A stretch of DNA of 8,296 nt from JAYZDP01 sp036337765 (GCA_036337765.1 JAYZDP010000219.1:1-8296); one strand, 5' to 3'. Shown: positions 1-5,878, numbered from the stretch's first letter. The notes: generated by a model from the sequence alone, not told the origin. Numbers and translations: made by a program.

Positions 1-378
1 GATCGGCTCGGCGAAATGCCGATGATCTTTACCGGGCAGGGGATCCTGCTGCTCGCGGCGCTGGGCGGCATGGTGGTGCCAGGGTCGAGTCCGTGGCTCG
101 TCTCAGGAGTGCTTTTTATCCTCGGCCTCGGCTGGAGCTTCGGCTACGTGGCGGGAAGTGCCAATCTGACACGAGGTATCGCCGCCGCGGACCGCAGCCT
201 CCTGCAGGGTCGTACCGACTCGCTGGTCTGGGTGTCCGCCGCCGCGGCCAGCCTGTTGTCGAGCCTGCTGTTCTCGAAGATCGGCTTCGCAGGTCTATGT
301 GTCGTCGGAGCGGCTGCCCTCGCCATCTCGGCGACCACGATCGCTGTCCATGGAGTCCGCCGTAGAGCCGTCACATGA
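1..378 (+). CDS. MFS transporter, C-terminal fragment (cut by window edge)
   Basis: Partial gene: the frame is open from base 1 and ends at TGA 376-378, so the visible 125 residues are the last third of a protein that begins upstream. The fragment opens with DRLG, the end of the conserved loop motif (G-x-x-x-D-R-x-G) of the major facilitator superfamily. Four hydrophobic segments follow, at about residues 8-27, 30-53, 73-92 and 96-117, matching TM9-12. The stretch GLGWSFGYVAGSANLT, then a short charged loop ending LLQGRTD, resembles the GWNFxxVxGSTLLT...AQGxxD region of many drug- or metabolite-efflux MFS proteins. It is an inner-membrane secondary transporter; the substrate cannot be told from this part. 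A basic tail (RRR) ends the protein on the expected cytoplasmic side. The stop codon overlaps the next gene's start (ATGA), so the three plus-strand genes are probably one operon. The family is fairly certain, the function open. Confidence 0.8.
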   Translation, partial: DRLGEMPMIFTGQGILLLAALGGMVVPGSSPWLVSGVLFILGLGWSFGYVAGSANLTRGIAAADRSLLQGRTDSLVWVSAAAASLLSSLLFSKIGFAGLCVVGAAALAISATTIAVHGVRRRAVT

Positions 379-695
379 TCGGGGCCGAGGTCTTCGAGGA
401 CGACTTCTCGATCCTGGTCGCCAGGTTCCAGCAGCCGTCGGAGCCGCTCCTGCGACAAGCATTCGCGAGACAGGTCGACGAGCTCGTCCGAGTGTTCACC
501 ATGATCGCCAGATTCGCCAGCGACGAAAGTGTCGGGGAAAAGGACGAGCTCGCGCGCGACATCGACAAGCCGATCGAAGATCGTACCCCGGGCGGACTCG
601 GCATACACCTCGTCAAGTCCATGGTCGACGGTCTTAGCTATCAGTACGACGCCCGTGTAATGCGTATCATCGCGACCAAAAAACTGTGGACATGA
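375..695 (+). CDS. RsbW/SpoIIAB-like GHKL anti-sigma protein, shortened and degenerate
   Basis: A 106-residue protein. Residues 61-83 (RDIDKPIEDRTPGGLGIHLVKSM) and the following VDGLSYQYDARVM...IIATKK match the C-terminal part of RsbW/SpoIIAB-type serine kinases (HATPase_c_2): the PLEER lead-in, the GGLGI glycine motif of the ATP lid, and the last strands. Family members usually have about 130-145 residues. Here the interval between a possible DELV helix (35-38) and GGLG (73-76) is only about 35 residues, and I find neither the Mg-chelating N-box asparagine nor a DxGxPF-type motif. No other frame restores them, and a stop at 363-365 blocks extension of this frame upstream. Known relatives bind a sigma factor or other target and phosphorylate a STAS partner. 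The next gene encodes such a partner, so a partner-switching role is inferred, though kinase activity is doubtful. The start ATG at 375 overlaps the upstream stop (ATGA). It could also be a remnant. Confidence 0.7.
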   Translation: MIGAEVFEDDFSILVARFQQPSEPLLRQAFARQVDELVRVFTMIARFASDESVGEKDELARDIDKPIEDRTPGGLGIHLVKSMVDGLSYQYDARVMRIIATKKLWT

Positions 696-988
696 GAGGC
701 GCTACGTTCAACATCTCGACAGCTGACGACGGAACGATTCGACTCTCGGGCCGACTCGACGCTGCGCAGGAGGAGAAGGCACGGGAAGTTCTGGACGCTG
801 CCAGTGGGCCGACAGTGATCGACTTCTCTGAGCTGAGCTACATATCGAGCGCCGGGCTCGGCGTCCTGCTACGTGCCCAAAAGCGCTTGATGGAGGGCGG
901 CAACGGCTTGAAGATCGTCAATCTGAGCCCGCCCATCCGCGAGATATTCGAGATGGCCGGCTTCGATCGCATCTTCGACCTCGAGTAG
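692..988 (+). CDS. STAS-domain anti-sigma factor antagonist (SpoIIAA/RsbV-like)
   Basis: A 98-residue single-domain protein that covers a complete STAS domain: an N-terminal strand (FNISTADDGTIRLSGRLDA), then VIDFSELSYISSAGLGVLL (residues 42-60), then LKIVNLSPPIREIFEMAGFDRIF. The segment YISSAGLG corresponds to the DSSGLG loop of SpoIIAA/RsbV that carries the regulatory phosphoserine. Ser53 is the likely acceptor, and the aspartate that usually precedes it is a serine here. Known homologues, when unphosphorylated, sequester an RsbW-type kinase and so free a sigma factor or other target. The gene directly upstream encodes an RsbW-like protein, which makes the two a probable cognate pair. I chose ATG 692 because it overlaps the upstream stop (ATGA 692-695), as at the previous junction; an in-frame GTG at 686 would add two residues. 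Neither start has a clear Shine-Dalgarno, consistent with coupled translation. No sigma factor or PP2C phosphatase gene is visible. Confidence 0.9.
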   Translation: MRGATFNISTADDGTIRLSGRLDAAQEEKAREVLDAASGPTVIDFSELSYISSAGLGVLLRAQKRLMEGGNGLKIVNLSPPIREIFEMAGFDRIFDLE

Positions 989-989
989 T

Positions 990-1018
990 GGCCTGGAATA
1001 GCGTCAAACGCTCCGGCC
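990..1018. terminator. Possible hairpin between convergent genes
   Basis: An interrupted inverted repeat spans the 15-nt gap between the STAS gene and aroF. GGCC 990-993 can pair with GGCC 1015-1018, GG 995-996 with CC 1013-1014, and AGCG 1000-1003 with CGCT 1009-1012, leaving a bulged T and a bulged AAT. The aroF stop codon (1004-1006) lies in the loop. A second arrangement, CCGGC 1013-1017 with GCCGG 1023-1027, would compete with it. Neither strand has a T-run after the stem, so this is not a canonical intrinsic terminator. Its position between convergent operons is the main argument for a role in transcript ends. Confidence 0.28.
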
Positions 1019-2017
1019 CAGCGCCGGTACGATGATGCGCAGCTGATCCATCAGGCGCTGGAAGACGGCCGGGTAGAGGGTCTGTGCGGCGTCGGAGCGG
1101 GCCTCGTCGGCGTCGTGGTGGACCTCGATCAGCAGGCCATCGGCTCCAGCGGCGACGGCGGCGCGCGCCATCGGCGGGACCTTGTCGCGAAGGCCGGTGC
1201 CGTAGCTCGGATCGCAGATGACCGGCAGATGGCTGCGCTCTTTGACGATCGGAATCGAGGCGAGGTCCAGCGTGGTGCGAGTGGCAGTCTCGAAGGTGCG
1301 GATGCCGCGCTCACACAGGACGATACGGTCATTGCCGGCTAACGCAACGTACTCGGCAGCCAGCAGCCAGTCGTCGATGGTGGCGCCGATGCCGCGTTTG
1401 AGGATAACGGGCTTGCCGACGCCGCCGAGCTCCCTCAGCAGCGCGTGGTTCTGCATGTGCCTGCCTCCGACCAACAGGACGTCCACGTAGCCCGCGACGA
1501 CGTCGATGTGGGCGGGCGCCATCACCTCGCTGCAGGTCAGAAGACCCACCTCCTCGGCGGCGTTGCGCAGCCACTGCAGTCCCTGCTCTCCCAAGCCCTG
1601 GAAGGCATAGGGGCGCGAGCGAGGGGTGAAGGCGGAGGCACGCAGGACCGTCGCGCCCGCCTTCGCGACCTCTCGTGCCGTGGCGTGGATCTGGTCCTCC
1701 GACTCGACCTGGCCGGGTCCAGCCGCGACCACGACGCTCTCACCGCCGATGACCACCTCGCCGAGATCGATCTGGGTCCCCTGCGGGTGAAAGGGGCGGC
1801 CTACGAGCTTGTAGGGCGTCGAGACCCGCAGCACGTTCTCGACGCCGGGAAGGACCTCGTAGTCGGAAAGATCCATTTCCGCAGTGACCCCAATGGTGCC
1901 GACGATGGTCCGCTCCGCACCGGTGGAGCGGTGAACGTCACATCCCGCAGACACCAGGCGGGCGATCACGCGCTCGACCTCTGTGTCCTCGGCACCAGGC
2001 TTCATCACGATGATCAT
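1004..2017 (-). CDS. aroF: DAHP synthase family protein (type I-beta) with altered active site
   Basis: A 337-residue protein. DAHP synthase condenses PEP with erythrose 4-phosphate in the first shikimate-pathway step. Residues 1-65 look like the ferredoxin-like regulatory domain of Thermotoga-type enzymes; residues 85-330 are the TIM barrel, with AGPxxVES (99-106), PYAFQGLGE (136-144), ILKRG (205-209), CERGIRTFE (235-243) and IEVH (297-300). Presumed PEP-phosphate contacts Arg186, Lys207 and Arg237 are present, as are metal ligands Glu298 and Asp309. Three otherwise near-invariant residues are changed: metal-ligand Cys102 is Gly (AGPGQVES), metal-ligand His272 is Tyr (DPSYGTG), and the Lys of KPRTS is Thr131 (TPRSRP). 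Numbering appears to coincide with the T. maritima enzyme. Start ATG 2017 overlaps the chorismate mutase stop (ATGA) and follows GGGAGG; an upstream in-frame start (2092) gives only Arg-rich non-homologous sequence. Family certain; normal DAHP synthase activity doubtful. Confidence 0.9.
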   Translation of the reverse strand: MIIVMKPGAEDTEVERVIARLVSAGCDVHRSTGAERTIVGTIGVTAEMDLSDYEVLPGVENVLRVSTPYKLVGRPFHPQGTQIDLGEVVIGGESVVVAAGPGQVESEDQIHATAREVAKAGATVLRASAFTPRSRPYAFQGLGEQGLQWLRNAAEEVGLLTCSEVMAPAHIDVVAGYVDVLLVGGRHMQNHALLRELGGVGKPVILKRGIGATIDDWLLAAEYVALAGNDRIVLCERGIRTFETATRTTLDLASIPIVKERSHLPVICDPSYGTGLRDKVPPMARAAVAAGADGLLIEVHHDADEARSDAAQTLYPAVFQRLMDQLRIIVPALGRSV

Positions 2018-2358
2018 TCCTGCTCGCCTCCCTCGTCTGCGCCGTCGCCGACCCGCTCGAGGCGCCGCGACTCGTCCATGATGCGCTCCCACAGCCTCTG
2101 CAGCGCGTCGTGGCCCATTGGACCCTGGTTCTTGTCCTGCACGGCGCCAAGGACTTTCTTCTCGCGGCCCGGCTGGTAGATCGCGATACCGACATCCTTT
2201 TTCGCATCACCGATCTCGAGCGCCCATTGTGCACGCTGATTCAAGAGCTTGACGAGCACCGTATCGACCTGGTCGATGTTCTCGCGGATGCGCTCGATCG
2301 CCTCCTCAGCCGCGGCGCGATGCTCGTCGGCCGGCGGCTTTGGCGACGAATCGCTCAC
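2014..2358 (-). CDS. aroQ: Chorismate mutase, AroQ (all-helical) type
   Basis: A 114-residue protein that converts chorismate to prephenate, the first step of the Phe/Tyr branch. Residues 20-101 match the AroQ fold: AIERIRENIDQVDTVLVKLL, then NQRAQWALEIGDAKK, then YQPGREKKVL and a C-terminal helix. By spacing against E. coli chorismate mutase, Arg25, Arg42, Lys53, Arg65 and Glu66 correspond to Arg11, Arg28, Lys39, Arg51 and Glu52. Ser97 and Glu101 fall at Ser84 and Gln88, and Gln62 stands where E. coli has Asp48. The core catalytic set therefore looks intact. A short N-terminal stretch (SPKPPADE) and an acidic tail flank the domain. Start GTG 2358 overlaps the trpA stop (GTGA), with GAGGTG just upstream. 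The stop overlaps the aroF start (ATGA). In Bacillus-type enzymes the same two domains are fused as CM-DAHP synthase; here they are separate coupled genes, so a physical complex is plausible. Confidence 0.9.
   Translation of the reverse strand: MSDSSPKPPADEHRAAAEEAIERIRENIDQVDTVLVKLLNQRAQWALEIGDAKKDVGIAIYQPGREKKVLGAVQDKNQGPMGHDALQRLWERIMDESRRLERVGDGADEGGEQE
2027..2032 (-). promoter_or_regulatory. Shine-Dalgarno of aroF
   Basis: GGGAGG on the minus strand, 9 nt before ATG 2017. It lies inside the end of the chorismate mutase gene, and it fixes the aroF start at 2017 rather than at the in-frame ATG at 2092. Confidence 0.6.
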
Positions 2359-3191
2359 TTGCCACCTCGGATCAACGCGCCTGCGAGCTCCCCGGCACGC
2401 GCCTGCATGCGGGCGGCCAGGTCGGGCTCGTCGAGGTTGTCCTCGATCACGCGCACCAGGGCGGAGCCGACCACCACTCCTTGTGCGACCGCCGCCACTT
2501 CCGCCACCTGCACCGGTGTCGAGATGCCGAAGCCGACGGCGACCGGCAGCTTCACCTTCTTGCGCAGGCGGGCGAGGTCGCTCACGAGCTCGGCCGGCAG
2601 CGAATCGCGCTCGCCAGTCACACCAGTGCGCGACACGTAGTAGACGAATCCCTTCGAGACCCGCGCCACGCTCTTGATGCGCAGATCGGTGCTGGTTGGC
2701 GCCACCAGGAAGATCGGGTCGAGGCCGTTGGCCAGAAAGGCCGGCACGGTCTCGTCCTCGGCCTCCTCCGGCGGCAGGTCGACGCACAGAACCCCGTCGA
2801 CCCCCGAAGCGGCGGCCTGTTCGGCAAACGTCCGCACTCCGCGACGATGGATCGGGTTGAAGTAGGTGAAGAGCACGATCGGCACGCCCAGCCGCTGGCG
2901 ATTCTCCGCGACCAGGCCCAGAATGCCAGACACCGTAGTGCCCGCCTCGAGCGCGCGGCTCGCCGCCTTCTGCACCGTCGGACCGTCGGCGATCGGATCC
3001 GAGAAGGGCACGCCGAGCTCGATCACGTCGGCGCCGGCCGAGACCAGCGCCTCGAGCAGTGCTGGTGTGCGCTCCAGATCTGGATCGCCCGCACAGAGGT
3101 AGGGCACGAAGGCCGCCCTCCCCTCGGCCTCGCAGCGCGCGAAAGCCTCTGCGATCGCACCCTTGTGGCGCCGAGCGCGCAGTGCGCTCAC
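2355..3191 (-). CDS. trpA: Tryptophan synthase alpha subunit
   Basis: A 278-residue TIM-barrel protein that cleaves indole-3-glycerol phosphate to indole and glyceraldehyde 3-phosphate, and passes indole through a tunnel to TrpB in the cytosolic alpha2-beta2 complex. The catalytic pair is present in ADVIELGVPFSDPIADGP: Glu58 and Asp69 have the same 11-residue spacing as E. coli Glu49 and Asp60. The N-terminal FVPYLCAGDP, the flexible loop YYVSRTGVTGER, and the phosphate-binding GFGIS and VVGSALV are all recognisable. Length is close to the usual 260-270, with a slightly extended basic N-terminus (MSALRARRHKGAIAEAF). Start GTG 3191 overlaps the trpB stop (GTGA), giving coupling between the two subunits of one complex. 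The end overlaps the chorismate mutase start in the same way. I see nothing unusual in the active site. Confidence 0.97.
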   Translation of the reverse strand: MSALRARRHKGAIAEAFARCEAEGRAAFVPYLCAGDPDLERTPALLEALVSAGADVIELGVPFSDPIADGPTVQKAASRALEAGTTVSGILGLVAENRQRLGVPIVLFTYFNPIHRRGVRTFAEQAAASGVDGVLCVDLPPEEAEDETVPAFLANGLDPIFLVAPTSTDLRIKSVARVSKGFVYYVSRTGVTGERDSLPAELVSDLARLRKKVKLPVAVGFGISTPVQVAEVAAVAQGVVVGSALVRVIEDNLDEPDLAARMQARAGELAGALIRGGK

Positions 3192-4459
3192 GCCTCGTCT
3201 CCCGGCGCCACGGTCGACGACGGATGGACCATCACGTTGTCGCCGAGATCGGGCTCGCGAGAGGCCGAGTCGTACTCCATCACTGACTCGACATCCTTGT
3301 CGCCACGGCCCGAGAGATTCACCAGGATGATCCGGTCCTTCCCCAGCTTCGGAGCATGCTTGATCGCCTCGGCCACGGCGTGGGAGCTCTCGAGCGCAGG
3401 CAGAATGCCCTCCGCCTTGCTCAGAGTGTGAAACGCCTCGATCGCCTCGGCGTCGGAGATCGACGTGTACTCGACGCGACCGGCATCGTGCAGCCAGACG
3501 TGCTCTGGACCGACAGCCGGATAGTCGAGGCCCGCCGAGACTGAGTATGTTCCAGCGATCTGCCCTTCATCGTCCTGCAACACCAGAGTCCGGGTGCCGT
3601 GCAGGACCCCGAGGCTGCCGCCGGCGAAGCGCGCCGCGTGGTGGCCGAGCTCGCTCGAGGAGCCCCCGGCCTCGACTCCGATCAGACGGACCGACTTGCG
3701 GTCGAGAAAGGCACCGAACAACCCGATGGCGTTGGAGCCGCCGCCGACACAGGCGATCGCGAGATCGGGGTCCGGGCGGCCGGCCTGACGCTTGAGCTGC
3801 TGGCGCGCCTCGACGCCGATGACGCGGTGAAAGTCGCGCACCATGCGCGGGTACGGCTCCGGACCGAGCACCGAACCGAGGATGTAGTGGGTGTGGCCTA
3901 CCGTCGCCACCCAGTCGCGCATCGCCTCGTTGATGGCGTCTTTCAGAGTGCGGCTGCCGGCATCGACAGGCACCACCTCGGACCCCAGGAGTTCCATGCG
4001 ATCCACGTTGAGGCGCTGGCGGCGGATGTCCTCCTCTCCCATGTATACGGTGCAGTCGAGGCCGAGAAGAGCCGCAGCAGCGGCCGTCGCCACGCCGTGC
4101 TGCCCCGCCCCGGTCTCGGCGATGACGCGGCTCTTGCCCATCTTCTCGGCCAGCAGCGCCTGGCCGAGAGTGTTGTTGATCTTGTGTGCGCCGGTGTGCA
4201 ACAGATCCTCGCGCTTGAGCCAGATTCGTGCTCCTCCGAGCTGGTTCGACAGGCGCTCGGCGCAGTAGAGCGCCGTCGGCCTTCCCACGTAGTGCTGGAG
4301 CAGATCGTCGAGACGTTTCTGGAAGGCCTTGTCCTTGCGCGCCGCATCGTAGGCACGTGTCAGCTCATCGAGCGGCGACATCAGCAGCTCGGGAACGTAG
4401 CGTCCCCCGTAGGGGCCGAATCGCCCGCGAGCGTCAGGCAGTGGTTGCGTCTTCGACAT
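3188..4459 (-). CDS. trpB: Tryptophan synthase beta subunit
   Basis: A 423-residue PLP enzyme of the TrpB1 type that joins indole and L-serine to give L-tryptophan. The PLP Schiff-base lysine is Lys93 in HTGAHKINN (E. coli Lys87). The acid-base glutamate is Glu115 in AETGAGQHG (E. coli Glu109). GGGSNAIG binds the PLP phosphate, and NLSGRGDKD near the C-terminus carries the serine facing the PLP ring nitrogen. RFGPYGGRYVPE at the N-terminus is the standard TrpB opening. After the last conserved motif the protein runs on about 35 residues with an acidic, probably disordered tail, a little longer than the common 395-410 length. Start ATG 4459 lies 26 nt inside the end of trpF and is backed by a strong GAGGAG with 7-nt spacing, so it can initiate on its own. 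The stop overlaps trpA (GTGA). Confidence 0.97.
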   Translation of the reverse strand: MSKTQPLPDARGRFGPYGGRYVPELLMSPLDELTRAYDAARKDKAFQKRLDDLLQHYVGRPTALYCAERLSNQLGGARIWLKREDLLHTGAHKINNTLGQALLAEKMGKSRVIAETGAGQHGVATAAAAALLGLDCTVYMGEEDIRRQRLNVDRMELLGSEVVPVDAGSRTLKDAINEAMRDWVATVGHTHYILGSVLGPEPYPRMVRDFHRVIGVEARQQLKRQAGRPDPDLAIACVGGGSNAIGLFGAFLDRKSVRLIGVEAGGSSSELGHHAARFAGGSLGVLHGTRTLVLQDDEGQIAGTYSVSAGLDYPAVGPEHVWLHDAGRVEYTSISDAEAIEAFHTLSKAEGILPALESSHAVAEAIKHAPKLGKDRIILVNLSGRGDKDVESVMEYDSASREPDLGDNVMVHPSSTVAPGDEA

Positions 4460-5069
4460 CGTTTAGCTCCTCGATGAGACGTTCCAGCAGAGCGGGATCC
4501 TTGCGGCCGGGCTCAGATTCGACCGACGAGCACAGATCGATGCCCCAAGGGGCGCTGCGTGCACACACTTCGGCTACGTTGTCGGGGCCGACGCCGCCGG
4601 CGACGAAGAAGCCCTTGTCGGTCCCTAGCCCCGCGACGGCTTCGTAGCTCCACGGCACACCGGTGCCGCCGAGGCCCCGCCCCCGACCGCTGTCGAAGAG
4701 GAACCCCCACACCCCGTCGTAGGGAGTGAGCTCCGCCTCCGAGAACCGATCGGATACGCGAAACACCTTGATCGCGCGCTCGGCGAACGGAGCGAGATCC
4801 TCCGGGCTCTCGGTACCGTGAAACTGGAGCAGATCAGGCCCGACGAGCTCGGTGAGCGATCGCAGCTCGTCGACGGGGGCATCGACGACGACCCCGACGA
4901 CTCCGGCTCGGTCTCCGATCCGGCGCCGCAGCCGGGCCGCGGTCTCGACGTCGACGTAGCGTGGGCTCGGTCGATAGAAATTCAGTCCGACGTAGTCGGC
5001 GCCTACCGCGAGAACCGCGTCGACGTCTTCGTCGCACGTGACGCCGCAGATCTTGACACGAGGCCTCAC
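4434..5069 (-). CDS. trpF: Phosphoribosylanthranilate isomerase
   Basis: A 211-residue TIM-barrel enzyme that isomerises N-(5'-phosphoribosyl)anthranilate to CdRP by an Amadori rearrangement. The catalytic cysteine is Cys8 in VKICGVT, and the general acid is Asp126 in FLFDSGRGRGLGGTG, matching Cys7 and Asp126 of the Thermotoga enzyme. FYRPSPRYV, LQFHG, VAGGVGPDNV and the C-terminal GID...VES(E)PGRKD are also typical. The usual DVSSGVE near the end reads DLCSSVE here (residues 178-184), a mild departure next to the phosphate-binding region. Length is normal. Start GTG 5069 overlaps the trpC stop (GTGA). TrpF and TrpC are separate proteins here, unlike the fused enzyme of E. coli. The last 26 nt overlap trpB. 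Confidence 0.96.
   Translation of the reverse strand: MRPRVKICGVTCDEDVDAVLAVGADYVGLNFYRPSPRYVDVETAARLRRRIGDRAGVVGVVVDAPVDELRSLTELVGPDLLQFHGTESPEDLAPFAERAIKVFRVSDRFSEAELTPYDGVWGFLFDSGRGRGLGGTGVPWSYEAVAGLGTDKGFFVAGGVGPDNVAEVCARSAPWGIDLCSSVESEPGRKDPALLERLIEELNDVEDATTA
4467..4472 (-). promoter_or_regulatory. Shine-Dalgarno of trpB
   Basis: GAGGAG on the minus strand, 7 nt before ATG 4459 and inside the trpF coding sequence. It supports the trpB start and thus the 26-nt trpF/trpB overlap, the only long overlap in this operon. Confidence 0.65.
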
Positions 5070-5878
5070 CCGCTTCTCCCGAGAAGCCCGGCCAGCTTGG
5101 TGGCCGGATCGCCCGACTTGACCAGTGCCTCCCCGATCAAGAACGCGTCGAACCCGGCCTGCTGCAGCTTGACGATGTCATCGCGACCGTGGATTCCGCT
5201 CTCGGCCACCTTGAGCGCTGACGCCGGAAGCTCGGGCAGCATCGTGATCGAGTGATCCAGATCGACTGTGAAAGTGCGCAAGTCGCGATTGTTCACCCCC
5301 ACCAGCTCCCATGACGACTCGCCGAGCTTGCGCATGTCGTCCATACCGTGAGTCTCAACGAGCGGGACCAGACCGTGTTCGCGAGCCAACCGAGCGTAGG
5401 TCGCGAGCGTCTCCGCATCGTAGAGCGCCGCGATAAGAAGCACGGCCGAGGCCCCGGCCTCACTCGCCAGTTCCAGCTGACGCAGGCTGACCACGAAGTC
5501 CTTGGCGATGGCGGGCAGGCCCGACGCCTCCCGGCACCGCGCCAGGATGTCGTAGCTCCCCCAGAAAAAGTCGGGCTCGACGACCACGGACAGGGCGGCC
5601 GCGCCTGCGGCGGCATAGGCGCGGGCCTGCTCTTCCGGATCGAAGGTCCCGACCAGCGAGCCGAGCTTGGGGGAGCCCAGCTTCACTTCGGCGATCACCG
5701 CCTCGCCGCGCTTCGCATCGAGGCTGCGACACAACGCGTTGGCGCCCTGCGAGCCCGCGGCATCTACGTCCCCAGCGGCACCTCCCGCAACCTCGAACGC
5801 TCCGGCGGAGACGCCGAGGCGCTCACGGCGGCGGGCACAGATCTCGAGCAGGATGTCGGGGGCCGCGGTAGAGGTCAC
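5066..5878 (-). CDS. trpC: Indole-3-glycerol phosphate synthase
   Basis: A 270-residue TIM-barrel enzyme that closes the indole ring (CdRP to indole-3-glycerol phosphate, CO2 and water). The full catalytic set is visible: Glu64 and Lys66 with Ser69 in AEVKLGSP, Lys126 in IAKDF, Glu175 in LVETH, Asn196 in GVNNRDL, and Glu226-Ser227 in AESGI. These line up with Glu51, Lys53, Ser56, Lys110, Glu159, Asn180, Glu210 and Ser211 of the Sulfolobus enzyme. FFWGSYDIL matches the usual FFxGS segment. The first loop reads KLGSPKLG where most family members have K-R-x-S-P-S-x-G, so an arginine and a second serine are lost; activity is still expected. Start GTG 5878 and the trpD stop form GTGA, and the stop/start junction with trpF is the same. 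Confidence 0.96.
   Translation of the reverse strand: MTSTAAPDILLEICARRRERLGVSAGAFEVAGGAAGDVDAAGSQGANALCRSLDAKRGEAVIAEVKLGSPKLGSLVGTFDPEEQARAYAAAGAAALSVVVEPDFFWGSYDILARCREASGLPAIAKDFVVSLRQLELASEAGASAVLLIAALYDAETLATYARLAREHGLVPLVETHGMDDMRKLGESSWELVGVNNRDLRTFTVDLDHSITMLPELPASALKVAESGIHGRDDIVKLQQAGFDAFLIGEALVKSGDPATKLAGLLGRSG

Noticed and set aside
1004..2017. Sequencing error as the cause of the altered aroF active site
   Set aside because: Three separated sites are affected, one of them needing at least two base changes, and the reading frame and remaining motifs are intact.
2018..2092. N-terminal extension of aroF to an ATG at 2092
   Set aside because: The extra 25 residues are an Arg/Gly-rich shadow of chorismate mutase. 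ATG 2017 has a Shine-Dalgarno and an ATGA overlap, and gives the exact family N-terminus (MIIVMKPGA).
1445..2179. Open frame of 244 codons on the plus strand opposite aroF and chorismate mutase
   Set aside because: Shadow of the minus-strand genes; no motif, and it crosses two genes.
1004..2358. A frameshifted chorismate mutase-DAHP synthase fusion rather than two genes
   Set aside because: Each protein has complete domain boundaries, and aroF has its own ATG and ribosome-binding site. ATGA/GTGA junctions are the rule in this operon, so two genes are the simpler reading.
2340..3431. Long open frame on the plus strand (363 codons) opposite trpA and the end of trpB
   Set aside because: It is antisense to well-supported genes, has no recognisable family, is rich in Arg/His/Ala as expected of shadow frames in GC-rich DNA, and has no convincing start site.
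3599..4477. Open frame of 292 codons on the plus strand opposite trpB
   Set aside because: Complementary-frame shadow of trpB; the composition is typical of a mirrored GC-rich gene and there is no domain.
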